Source: Streptomyces zagrosensis
GTDB lineage: Bacteria > Actinomycetota > Actinomycetes > Streptomycetales > Streptomycetaceae
Direction: 5' to 3'
NCBI RefSeq assembly: GCF_014203645.1
Contig: NZ_JACHJL010000005.1
Location: 248,001-312,000 of the forward strand
Length of the DNA: 64,000 nt
Shown here one piece after another: positions 17,621-26,085 of this stretch. Every line of letters begins with the position of its first letter. Position 1 is the first letter of the stretch. Under the pieces are notes generated by a model that was given only the letters and a program-made list of their open reading frames with translations, searched no databases and was not told the DNA's origin. The translations under genes and the position numbers were made by a program.

Positions 17621-19060
17621 ATGGTGGACGCCGGAGCAAGAGGGGGTGCCGAAGGCGCCGAGGGTGCCGAGGGTGCCGAACGCGCCACGGACGCCAGCGA
17701 TGCCCGGGATGCACAAGAGGCTCAAAAAGCTGACGGCGCTGACGGCACTGACGAAGCTGAAGGCGCCGAAAACGCTAAAACCGCTCAAAACGCTAAAAAC
17801 ACAGCCAGCGTGGCGCGGCAGCAGCTACGCCGGGCACGGATCGCCGTGGCCCTGGCGTTCGCCGTGCACGGCGCGGTCACCGGCAGCTTTGCCACCCGCG
17901 TCCCCTGGGTGCAGGAGCATACGGACGTCAGCGCGGGCCAACTCGGCCTGGCGTTGGCCTTTCCCGCGCTCGGCGCCTCGCTCGCGATGCCGCTGGCGGG
18001 CTGGGTCAGCCACCGCTTTGGCGCCCGGACGGCGCTGCGCGGGTTGCTCGCGCTGTGGACGCTCTCGCTCGCGCTGCCCGCGCTGGCGCCGGGGCTGGTC
18101 GCGCTGTGCGGGGCGTTGTTCGTTTACGGCGCCACGGCCGGGATGTCGGACGTGGCGATGAACGCGCTCGGCGTGGAGACCGAGGACCGCCTGGGCCGTT
18201 CGATCATGTCCGGGCTGCACGGGATGTGGAGCGTGGGCGCGTTGGTCGGCTCGGTGGCCGGTACGGTCGCGGCACATGCCGATGTGGACGCCCGGCCGCA
18301 TCTGGCGGTGACCGCGGCAGTGCTGACGGTGCTCGGCGTGCTCGCCTGTCGGGGCGTGTTGGATCTGCGCAGCGGACCGGATGAACATCCGCCGCCCCGG
18401 TTCGCGCTGCCGCCGAGGTCGGCGCTCATCATCGGTGCGGTGGGGTTTTGTGCGGTCTTCGCCGAGGGGGCGAGCTTGGACTGGTCGGCCATCTACCTCC
18501 GGGACGAGTTGAACACCTCGCCTGGCCTGGCTGCGGCCTCCACCACGGCGTTCGCCTGCACGATGGCGGTGGCCCGGCTGGCCGGGGACGCGGTGGTGAC
18601 CCGTTTCGGGCCAGTGCGCACGGTGCGTACCGGCGGGGTGTGCGCGACGCTGGGCGGCCTGCTGGTGGTCGCAGCCACCCATCCGGCCATGGCGCTGGGC
18701 GGCTTCGCGCTGCTGGGGCTTGGCGTCGCCGTGGTGGTGCCGCTGGCGTTCGCCGCAGCGGGGCGCAGCGGCCCGGCTCCGAGCCAGGCCATAGCGGGCG
18801 TAGCGACCATCACCTACACCTCGGGCCTGATCGCCCCATCGGCCATGGGCTCGGTGGCCGATGTGACCTCCCTGACGGTCTCCTTCGGCGTGGTCACGCT
18901 GCTCGCCTTGGGCCTGGTCGTCGGCGCGGGAGTGCTCCGCACGGCGGGCCACGGCAGCCGGCCCCCGACGACGCGGGACGAGCGGGGCGGCCCAGCCTCC
19001 GGCACCCCCAACACCGCCCCCGCCCCGGGCGAGTCGGGCCCGGAAGGCCGCAAGGCGTAG
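17621..19060 (+). CDS. MFS transporter with low-complexity N-terminal tail
   Basis: The protein has about 12 hydrophobic segments of the major facilitator fold starting at IAVALAFAVHGAVTG, with the cytosolic loop GWVSHRFGARTALRG. The first ~65 residues from ATG 17621 are a charged repeat tail (GAEGAEGAE, DASDARDAQEAQKADGAD, NAKTAQNAKN), unusual for MFS. GGGAGG lies 10 nt before this ATG, but an in-frame GTG at 17810 just before the first helix is a real alternative. Divergent from the ROK regulator, which probably controls it. The cargo is unknown; sugar or drug export are both possible. Confidence 0.8.
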   Translation: MVDAGARGGAEGAEGAEGAERATDASDARDAQEAQKADGADGTDEAEGAENAKTAQNAKNTASVARQQLRRARIAVALAFAVHGAVTGSFATRVPWVQEHTDVSAGQLGLALAFPALGASLAMPLAGWVSHRFGARTALRGLLALWTLSLALPALAPGLVALCGALFVYGATAGMSDVAMNALGVETEDRLGRSIMSGLHGMWSVGALVGSVAGTVAAHADVDARPHLAVTAAVLTVLGVLACRGVLDLRSGPDEHPPPRFALPPRSALIIGAVGFCAVFAEGASLDWSAIYLRDELNTSPGLAAASTTAFACTMAVARLAGDAVVTRFGPVRTVRTGGVCATLGGLLVVAATHPAMALGGFALLGLGVAVVVPLAFAAAGRSGPAPSQAIAGVATITYTSGLIAPSAMGSVADVTSLTVSFGVVTLLALGLVVGAGVLRTAGHGSRPPTTRDERGGPASGTPNTAPAPGESGPEGRKA

Positions 19061-19120
19061 GGATACGGGCGACAGTGGCCAATCCGCCCTACGCCGCCGC
19101 GTAACGGGGAGGGCCAGGCA

Positions 19121-19168
19121 CGCAACGGATCTGCCGCCCTATGTGACCGATGCGGCAGATCCGTTGCG
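19121..19168. terminator. 17-bp perfect hairpin between convergent genes
   Basis: CGCAACGGATCTGCCGC (19121-19137) pairs perfectly with GCGGCAGATCCGTTGCG (19152-19168), loop 14 nt. It lies between the MFS gene and the lipoprotein gene and should stop transcription from both sides. Confidence 0.8.
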
Positions 19169-19198
19169 CGTTAAATGAGAGCCAAGCATGTGGCAGTT

Positions 19199-19636
19199 CT
19201 ACGTCGCCGAGGTCTCTTTATCTCCGCTAGGCCACTCGAACAGGACGACGTGCCAATGACTCTTCTCGTGCATGAGTTCAACCGTTTCCCGCAGCGAGCG
19301 CCCCGCACTGTCAGAAGTTGCCAGGGAGACCGTGCCCATGTACTCGCCCATGAGGTCGTACCGAATGGGCGCTTTCATAATGGTTAGCCCCTTGCCGCCC
19401 TTGGATCGAATGATCTCGTCCGCCTGTTTCCGTGACCACGGCTTGTCGGGGGCAGATCCGACGTCAAGAAGGGCCTTCACGTCACGGTCATTGAGGGCTT
19501 CGACGTAGCGCTTGACTGCGTCCCGAGCCCCAGGAGGCGGGCTACTGCTCTCAGAGGTACCGCCAGCGTCGGCGGAGCTACAACCCGCGGTGAGGAGCAA
19601 CGCAACGGTTGCTACGAGCATGCGTCGCCTGCTCAT
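19199..19636 (-). CDS. small lipoprotein
   Basis: The 145-residue protein starts MSRRRMLVATVALLLTAGCS; LTAGC is a lipobox with Cys19 as the lipidated residue. A Ser/Pro linker follows, then an NTF2-like or DUF4878-like region (DAVKRYVEALNDRDVKALLD ... WHVVLFEWPSGD). This places it on the outer face of the membrane; the function is unknown. The ATG at 19636 was chosen because AGGAGG stands 6 nt before it; a start 9 codons upstream has none. It is not in an operon. Confidence 0.75.
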   Translation of the reverse strand: MSRRRMLVATVALLLTAGCSSADAGGTSESSSPPPGARDAVKRYVEALNDRDVKALLDVGSAPDKPWSRKQADEIIRSKGGKGLTIMKAPIRYDLMGEYMGTVSLATSDSAGRSLRETVELMHEKSHWHVVLFEWPSGDKETSAT

Positions 19637-19815
19637 GGCGCCTCCTAAGGTGGTCTTTTGCATCGAGGTCCGAACGGCTCGTCACACTTGATCACTCGGT
19701 CCGGTAACTGCGGTAGATCCGGCGGCCTTCGGCTGAGCATGCGATCCGACCAAGGAACACACAACACCCAGCACGAAGGCCGTGGGGATGGGTCTGTCGC
19801 ATCACGTCGTCCGCC

Positions 19816-20360
19816 AGGCTTCGATTGCGGGGTTGTCACGCTTGCGGGGTGAGTCCTACTCCTTTCCGACCAGGCGTGCGGATGGACTGTTCGAACTCGT
19901 GGACGCGGTGTTGTGCGCGGACGGGCCGGTCCTGTTCCTGGTGGAATTGTCACCGGTCGGCGAACACCGGCGGGGACACGGCGGGCTCTACGACGCCCCC
20001 GCCGCGGGCCGGGTCGCGCGACCGGCTGCGACGGGCCCTGGCCACGGAGCCATTGCCAAGGCCGGCGGGCGGGCGGCCAACTGATCCTTGCCGCTGACCT
20101 GGCCTGCTGGCTTGCGGCCCAGCGCCCCCACCTCACCGCAACGAAGTCTGTGCCACACCCACGGGCGGGGCAAGAACCAGCACATCCCCGTTCCTGACTG
20201 GCCCCACTCGATGATCCGCGCGCTGGAGACCGGCCGACGTTCCCGGACCGCACCACTGGACGCACCACGCCTGCCACCGGGCGCGACACCGCCACCGCAC
20301 AGGCAGCTGCGCGAACTCGTCGAACGACTCATCACCCCGACCCCAGCAGCACACGACCAC
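19816..20360 (+). pseudogene. decayed IS701-family transposase (N-terminal half)
   Basis: Recognisable pieces appear in changing frames: LSRLRGESYSFPTRRADGLF, VDAVLCADGPV, VELSPVGEHRRGHGGLYD, then LILAADLACWL, then LRPSAPTSPQRSLCHTHGRG, IPVPDWPHSMIRALETGR and RQLRELVERLI. These match, from memory, the N-terminal half of a common Streptomyces IS701-family transposase. There are frame changes near 20050 and 20110 and the catalytic C-terminal half is gone. No terminal inverted repeats were found. Confidence 0.75.
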
Positions 20361-20629
20361 CTCGGGCACACCGGGGAAGACCCCGCACCGCGGCATCCGC
20401 CGCTCGGCCCCTCCCGGGCCCGGCACGCCCGCGGCCGTCCGCGCCGGGCCCGGGTATCGTCCGTGGCCCCGGCAGACCCCGTATCCACCTGATCATCTCG
20501 CTGACACGGCCTTGGCCCCCGTGGCCGGGTGCGGAGATCGGATCGGTAGAGCGAAGTGGCGCACTCGCACGGGCAACGGCGGCGCCGTGAGGCGCCGCCG
20601 CTGGGAGGCGTGCTGACGTGCGCGCGGTC

Positions 20630-21745
20630 CTAGGCCCGGAAGCAGAAGCCCTGAGAACCGAACCCCCAACACTGAACGGACTGTTGAGTGGTGTCTGACT
20701 TGCCCGAGTCGTCGGTGACTGTGAGGTTCACCGTGTAGGTGCCGTTGCGGGGTGGATAGGTGTGGCGCGCGGTGCTGCCCGATTCCCGTGTGCCGTCACC
20801 GAAGTCCCATGCGTACGACGTGATGGCGCCGTCCTCGTCCGATGAGGCGGTCCCGTCGAACGTGCAGGTGAGCGAGGCGCCCTGGCAGGAAGCGGTGAAG
20901 TGGGCGGTGGGCTTGCCGGTGGGTGGGGTTGGGGCGTCGTCGAGTTGTTCGTTGGCCCAGTCGCCCATGACGCCGTTCATTTTCCCGTGCGCGTTGTAGG
21001 AGGCGCAGTCGGTGCGCAGCCAGGAGAAGACGCCGTAGACCTTGCCGTTGTGAAGATAGGGTCCGCCGCTGTCGCCCTGGCACAGGCCGGTACTGCCGTC
21101 ACCATAACCGTCGCATATCATGTACCTGTCATCAAACTGCTGGTTGATGTTCTTGCAGTTCTGGCTGGCCACGACAGGCAGGGTTGTCTCGTAGAGCAAG
21201 GTGTTCTTCTGGGCATCCTGTGCGTCGGTCTTGCCGTATCCGAGCGCGGTTCCCCTTGTGCCGACCGGCAGGGCGTCGCCCGACCGGGCGATCGGCGGGA
21301 AAGCCATGCCCTGCGGAGTCGGTATGTCGGTCTTGGTGAGGATGACGGCGACATCGAAGCCGGTGCGCCAACCGTCGTTCGGATTGTAGTTCGGGTGCGT
21401 GCGGTACTCCGCGATCTCGACGCGGGTGCCCGTGCTCGTATCCGCGAGATCGTCCCGGCCGTAGATCAGGTACTTGGGGTCGCCGGCCGAGAACTTGCAG
21501 TGTGCCGCGATCAGCACGGCGCGCTTGGCGACCACCGAGCCGGTGCACGACTGCTCGGCGGGACGGGCACCGCCCGTCCGGTGTTGGGAAATGATGAACG
21601 GGTGCTCGCCGACGGTTGTCGGTTTCCCGTTGATCACCTTCGGTGTGATGGGGTCGGTGGGGGCGGCCAGCGCCACGGGAGCGGTGCCGATCGCACCAGC
21701 GAGGAGGCCGAGGACGGCCAGCAGCCGGATGAGTCGTCTGGTCAT
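20630..21745 (-). CDS. secreted trypsin-like serine protease with PKD domain
   Basis: The 371-residue protein has a signal peptide (about 1-28), an S1 protease domain (38-265) with the triad H82 (LIAAHC), D131 (GFDVAVIL) and S226 (GLCQGDSGGPY), a PKD domain (about 277-355; YAWDFGDGTRESGSTARHTY), and a short terminal tail CWGFGSQGFCFRA. The activating VINGK N-terminus of mature trypsins is visible at 37-41. It lies 43 bp downstream of the S8 protease whose PKD region and tail are closely similar, so the pair probably acts together outside the cell. Confidence 0.9.
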   Translation of the reverse strand: MTRRLIRLLAVLGLLAGAIGTAPVALAAPTDPITPKVINGKPTTVGEHPFIISQHRTGGARPAEQSCTGSVVAKRAVLIAAHCKFSAGDPKYLIYGRDDLADTSTGTRVEIAEYRTHPNYNPNDGWRTGFDVAVILTKTDIPTPQGMAFPPIARSGDALPVGTRGTALGYGKTDAQDAQKNTLLYETTLPVVASQNCKNINQQFDDRYMICDGYGDGSTGLCQGDSGGPYLHNGKVYGVFSWLRTDCASYNAHGKMNGVMGDWANEQLDDAPTPPTGKPTAHFTASCQGASLTCTFDGTASSDEDGAITSYAWDFGDGTRESGSTARHTYPPRNGTYTVNLTVTDDSGKSDTTQQSVQCWGFGSQGFCFRA

Positions 21746-21788
21746 CGCAGTTCAATTCCCTCGGGAGTGCGGGTGGGTGGGGTCTCAC

Positions 21789-23570
21789 TCAGGCGCGGAA
21801 GCAAAAACCCTGTGCCGTGAACGCCCAGCAGCGCACGGACTGTTGCGCGGTGTCCGTGTTGCCCGAGCCGTCAGTCACGGCCAACTTGACCGTGTACGTG
21901 CCGTTGCGCGCCGGGTAGGTATGCCGTGCGGATGCGCCCGTGCCGCCGGTGCCATCACCAAAATCCCAGGTGTAAGTGGTGATGTCGCTGTCCGGGTCAC
22001 TCGATCCGGTTCCGTCGAATGCACAGCTAAGGGATGTGCCGCAGTCCACCGTGAGGCTCGCGGTCGGCGGCTGCCCGCCGCTGGTATCACCGACACGAAC
22101 CGGCTGCTCAGTGCTGCCGCTGCGGCCTTGGGCGTCGGTCACGGTGAGTCTTACGGTGTAGGTGCCCCGCTGTGCGTACGCGTGTTGGGCGACTTTGCCG
22201 TCGCCGTTCTCGCCGTCGCCGAAGGACCATGCGTACGTGGCGATGTCGCCGTTTTCGGCCGAGGATGCAGACCCGTCCAACGTGCAGGTCAGCGATCCGG
22301 TCGGGCACGAAGCGTGGAAGCGCGCGACGGGCTCCCCCGGCGGCGCCGAGCGTGGCAGGTGCAGCAGTTTGTCAGGAGTGCCGGCAGGCAGGCCCGACAT
22401 CTTGCCGCTGCTGGCGTTGTCCATGACCCAGGTGTGCAGAGCGGCCGGAGCGCTGTTGGGGCTGTCGTGCAGCCGCAGGGCCATTGCGCCCGCCACGTGC
22501 GGTGCGGCCATCGACGTCCCGCTCAGCGTGCCGTACGCCGAGTCGCTGCCCCGGTAGGCGGAGTTGATGTTCGAGCCGGGCGCGAACAAGTCCATGCACC
22601 GGCCCGCGTTGGAGTCGGACGCCCGGCTGTCGCTGCTGGTCGAGTTGCCGACCTGGAGCGCTTCGGGAACCTGCCCTCCGGGCCCGTGGGCGCACGCGTC
22701 GCCGCCGTTGTTTCCGGTGATCAGCGACCACTGAACACCGGATCTGACCGATCCTTGGATAGCCGAGGCGGCGATGTCGCGGTCACCGGTGTAGACGCTG
22801 AGGTTGACCACCGCCGGCTTGACGGCGTTCTTGGTGATCCACTCGGCCGCCTCGACCACATCGACGTCTTCGCCTTGTCCGTCGCAGCCCAGGACACGTA
22901 CGGATACCAGGTTGGCCTTCTTCGCCACTCCTCGGGTCTTGCCGGCAGCGATGCCGGAGACGTGTGTGCCGTGGTTGTGACAGTCTTCGCCCTGGTTGGG
23001 CCGGGCATACAGATCGACGCCGAACTTCGCCCGGCCCTCGAACTCCTGGTGGCTGTAGCGGATGCCGGTGTCAACGACGTAGATGTTCACGCCCGCACCG
23101 TCGTTGGGATAGGTGTAGGCGTTGTCCAGAGGTCGATCCCGCTGGTCGATGCGGTCCAGTCCCCAGTTCGGGGGATTTTGCTGGGTGCCGCCCGGGCCGC
23201 CGATGCCCGCTCGGCCGCTCTGCCGGACTTCCGCGACATCCGGGTGTGCGGCCAGCTTGTTCGCCTGCCGGGTGGACAGGTCCTCGACCACGAATCCGCG
23301 CATGGTAGCGGTGAGGGTGGTCTTGAGCTGTCCGCCGTACCGGTCGGTCAGCTCGTGCGCGGCCCGCACGGTGGCGTCGGCGGACTTCGCGACCGCGCTG
23401 TTTCCGGCGAGGGTCACCAGGTACGTGCCCGCCACGGGGTGTTCGGCGACGCTGACGACCGATGCCTGTGGTGTGGTGGTGTCCGCCGCGGCTGGCTGGG
23501 TCAATCCCAGTCCAGCGCCCGCCACGATGGCGAGCACCGTCGCGAGGACACCACGTCTTCCTAACCTCAT
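21789..23570 (-). CDS. secreted subtilisin-like (S8) protease with two PKD domains
   Basis: The 593-residue preproenzyme has a signal peptide (1-29), an I9 inhibitor propeptide (about 35-120), an S8 catalytic domain (about 135-405) with D167 (VVDTGIR), H200 (HNHGTHVSG) and S353 (GTSMAAPHV), then two PKD domains (about 415-490 and 500-575) and the tail CWAFTAQGFCFRA. It starts at ATG 23570 with AGGAGG 6 nt upstream. The order regulator - S8 - S1 on one strand with short gaps suggests one transcript. The substrate is unknown. Confidence 0.92.
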   Translation of the reverse strand: MRLGRRGVLATVLAIVAGAGLGLTQPAAADTTTPQASVVSVAEHPVAGTYLVTLAGNSAVAKSADATVRAAHELTDRYGGQLKTTLTATMRGFVVEDLSTRQANKLAAHPDVAEVRQSGRAGIGGPGGTQQNPPNWGLDRIDQRDRPLDNAYTYPNDGAGVNIYVVDTGIRYSHQEFEGRAKFGVDLYARPNQGEDCHNHGTHVSGIAAGKTRGVAKKANLVSVRVLGCDGQGEDVDVVEAAEWITKNAVKPAVVNLSVYTGDRDIAASAIQGSVRSGVQWSLITGNNGGDACAHGPGGQVPEALQVGNSTSSDSRASDSNAGRCMDLFAPGSNINSAYRGSDSAYGTLSGTSMAAPHVAGAMALRLHDSPNSAPAALHTWVMDNASSGKMSGLPAGTPDKLLHLPRSAPPGEPVARFHASCPTGSLTCTLDGSASSAENGDIATYAWSFGDGENGDGKVAQHAYAQRGTYTVRLTVTDAQGRSGSTEQPVRVGDTSGGQPPTASLTVDCGTSLSCAFDGTGSSDPDSDITTYTWDFGDGTGGTGASARHTYPARNGTYTVKLAVTDGSGNTDTAQQSVRCWAFTAQGFCFRA

Positions 23571-23673
23571 ACCGCCTCCTGTGTGGTCTGTGACACACGG
23601 AGGCTAGGAGGGTGCGGCGAAGCAGGACCAGGGCCGTTAGGTCAGGCGGCGGCGCGCGTGCGGCAATACTGTT

Positions 23674-24672
23674 TCACCGCGCGTCGCGGGGCTGCTCCTC
23701 CGTCCGCACCGGCACAGCGGGCCAGGCCCAGCGCATGCCCACGATGCCGGCGGGGACATCCGACTCGGCGAGCAGGGCCGTGTCGGAGCTGCCGATCCAC
23801 AGCTCGCGGAGGTTCCCCTCGGGTGCCGACACGGTGCGCCGGTCATATCGGCGGCATTCAGCAGGCACGGCGCTCGGCGCGAAACGCACCTGGAGAACGA
23901 ACTCCCTGATCGGCTCCGCGAAGCGGTGCTCGTAGTTGACCATCGGCACGCCCTGCGGAAAGCACCACTCGTACTCCACCAGGGCTCGCTCACCGACGTT
24001 CAGCACACGGTCGAGGATCAGTTCGGCGGCGGTGACACCTGCCGACTGGTCCACCTGAACCCGCCCTACCCGGCACTCCCTGAGATAGCCAAGCGCCGCC
24101 GGGTTGTCGGGTTGCTCCTCTGCCACGTACACCACGCCACAGCGGGAGACCCGGTCCGCGTTGGCTTGTACGAGCTCTCGCAGACGAATGGACCAGGCTT
24201 GTCTGTCCCCGGCGACGCTGACGGTGACGTGTGTGCTGATGCGGCGCAACGCGCCACGCGCCATCGGCACACCCACCGAGTGCAGCAGGTCGATGGGGCG
24301 CGCGTCGCCGAAGAGCTTGCCGGCGTCCATCCGTCCCGGCAGGTGTCCGATCCACCGACCGCGCAGGCGCCGCGGCCCCAGTAGCGAGAGCAGGGAGTCA
24401 GGGGGCAGCGTCAGGAAGCCTTCCAACACACGCACGGCCTGTAGCGAAGTAGGCCGCTCGGGTCGGCTACGGCCCCGACGCCAGTAGCTGAGGGTCGGCA
24501 CACTGACCCGCACCCCCTCCTCCATCAGCCGAAGTTGGAGTTCTTCCAACGTCAGGCCGCTGGCCTCAATCGCCAAGTTCAACGCGGCCGAGAACGGGCC
24601 GCTTCGCAGCGCCTGCCGCAGTTCCTGGCACACACGGTCATTGGCACCACCCACACCGCGCGCGACCGGCAC
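23674..24672 (-). CDS. XRE-like regulator with unknown C-terminal domain
   Basis: The 332-residue protein has an N-terminal helix-turn-helix region (about 28-85; LTLEELQLRLMEEGVRVSVP then TLSYWRRGRSRPERPTSLQA) and a long C-terminal part (about 100-330) I cannot assign; it contains RVGRVQVDQSAGVTAAELIL and LVEYEWCFPQGVPM, beta-rich in character. It starts at GTG 24672 with GGAGG 4-5 nt upstream. It is 103 bp upstream of the S8 protease on the same strand and is the obvious candidate regulator of the protease pair. Confidence 0.65.
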   Translation of the reverse strand: MPVARGVGGANDRVCQELRQALRSGPFSAALNLAIEASGLTLEELQLRLMEEGVRVSVPTLSYWRRGRSRPERPTSLQAVRVLEGFLTLPPDSLLSLLGPRRLRGRWIGHLPGRMDAGKLFGDARPIDLLHSVGVPMARGALRRISTHVTVSVAGDRQAWSIRLRELVQANADRVSRCGVVYVAEEQPDNPAALGYLRECRVGRVQVDQSAGVTAAELILDRVLNVGERALVEYEWCFPQGVPMVNYEHRFAEPIREFVLQVRFAPSAVPAECRRYDRRTVSAPEGNLRELWIGSSDTALLAESDVPAGIVGMRWAWPAVPVRTEEQPRDAR

Positions 24673-25027
24673 AACGCCTCCAGAACGTGCGACCGACGTA
24701 TCGAACCGTGCTCCGTCACAGGCGCACCTTCCACCACCGTTTAACAGTTTTGCCGATTCCTGCGCGGGTGCACAGCCCCGCGAGGCGAAGTCAGGAGCGA
24801 GGCGGCTGGGGCAACCACTGCCGTCAACCGGCGAATTGGCCGCGGTTCGGTGTCATTCTTCCCCCTGTGAGCGGTTGGGGGAGAAGCGGACGAGTCCGGC
24901 GTTGGGCTCTATGACCTGGCTTACGGGAGGGGTTGTGGATGTGATGTCGAGCTTGGGTCATAGGTCGCGTTCCGCGGAAGTTGCAGAAAACCGGGGTCCC
25001 GCCCGATAAACCCGCAGGTCACTTACT
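24673..25027. other. intergenic region, possible CRISPR leader
   Basis: No supported gene. The last ~50 bp before 25028 (GTTGCAGAAAACCGGGG ... GCAGGTCACTTACT) are A-richer than their surroundings and directly abut the repeat, as a type I-E leader would. Confidence 0.35.
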
Positions 25028-25056
25028 CTGCTCCCCGCGCACGCGGGGACGGACCC
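25028..25056 (+). CRISPR. single type I-E-like CRISPR repeat remnant
   Basis: CTGCTCCCCGCGCACGCGGG followed by GACGGACCC is 29 nt long, with the CCCCGCG...CGCGGGG hairpin and the layout of actinobacterial type I-E repeats. No second copy occurs at the expected ~61-nt spacing on either side, and no cas gene is in the window. It is best read as a leader-plus-one-repeat or decayed array. Confidence 0.55.
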
Positions 25057-25236
25057 GAGCTCGAAGCCCCCGGCCGGCCGAAGGCCCGATCCCACCTCAA
25101 GCACGCCTTCGATCACGGCGACGACGAGACCGAAGGGGCCGCCGCAGAACGCTAGCGATGGGGCCTGGCCGTGACCAGTTCGTGGAGACGACCGGCCATC
25201 TGTCCCAACACGGCCCGGCTGCTGGCTCTGTGGTGG

Positions 25237-25440
25237 TCAGTCGGCTAGGGGCACGCGGATAACGGGGTCGTAGGGGTGCTTGTTGAAACCGGTGCGCACG
25301 TTGCGGCACTTCGGTGCCTCGCACATGAAGTACCCATCGACGTTCTTCTGGCCCGTTTGGTTCTTGAGCCAGATCTTCTCGTTGTCGGTGAGGGGCCGGT
25401 GCGGTTCGTCGGTGTCGCAGGCGCTCGTGTCGGGCCCGCG
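25237..25440 (-). pseudogene. orphan 3' coding fragment after the response regulator
   Basis: After the regulator's TGA the same frame stays open for 67 more codons with good coding character: CDTDEPHRPLTDNEKIWLKN, then GYFMCEAPKCRNVRTGFNKH and YDPVIRVPLAD. It has no start codon of its own at the 5' end. The paired Cys (CEAPKC) hint at a metal or disulfide site. It is most likely the 3' remnant of another gene, truncated by rearrangement; the family was not recognised. Confidence 0.5.
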
Positions 25441-26085
25441 TCATGCCTCAAGGTAGGCGAGCACCGCGAGAACGCGCCGGTGGCCTTCCAGGTCGGGCTC
25501 CAGGCCCAGCTTGGTGAATATGTTGCGGACATGGGTCTCGACGGTCTTGCCGCCGACCCCCAGGTGCCGGGTGATGGACTCGTTGGAGCGGCCCTCGGCC
25601 ATCAGGGTCAGCACCTCCCGCTCGCGCCGGGTGAGCATCTCCAGGGCGCTGGTCGTACGCCGCCGCCCGAGAAGGCGACGTACGACCTCTGGGTCGATGA
25701 AGGACTCGCCCGCAGCCACGCGCTCGATGGCCCGCGTGAGTTCGGCGAGGTCGGCGATGCGGTCCTTCAAGAGGTAGCCGAAGCCTGTTGGCTCGCGGGA
25801 CAGGTCCCGCAGGGCAGTGCCGGTCTCGACGTACTGGGAGAGCAGCAGCACTGCCGTCTCAGGGTGGAGCGACCGTATCTGCGAGGCCGCCCGTATGCCC
25901 TCGTCAGTGTGGGTCGGGGGCATACGGATGTCGACTAGCGCGACGTCGGGGCTCAGCTCGGCGACCAGGGTGAGAAGGTCGTCCGCGTTGCCGGCCTGGC
26001 CCACGACGGTCAAGCCCGCGTCCTGCAGCAACCGTACGAGCCCCTCGCGCAGCAGCATGGAGTCCTCGGCCACGATCACTCGCAC
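25441..26085 (-). CDS. NarL/LuxR-type response regulator
   Basis: The 214-residue protein has a receiver domain (1-120) with D52 in VALVDIRMPP as phospho-acceptor, and a C-terminal LuxR helix-turn-helix (about 150-212; LTRREREVLTLMAEGRSNES and GVGGKTVETHVRNIF). It forms a two-component pair with the histidine kinase directly upstream, whose gene overlaps its start by 10 bp. The target genes are unknown; the L,D-transpeptidase-like gene beyond the kinase is a neighbour. Confidence 0.93.
   Translation of the reverse strand: MRVIVAEDSMLLREGLVRLLQDAGLTVVGQAGNADDLLTLVAELSPDVALVDIRMPPTHTDEGIRAASQIRSLHPETAVLLLSQYVETGTALRDLSREPTGFGYLLKDRIADLAELTRAIERVAAGESFIDPEVVRRLLGRRRTTSALEMLTRREREVLTLMAEGRSNESITRHLGVGGKTVETHVRNIFTKLGLEPDLEGHRRVLAVLAYLEA

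Noticed and set aside
25028..25120. Full CRISPR array
   Set aside because: Only one repeat; no second copy at repeat-plus-spacer distance and no cas genes.
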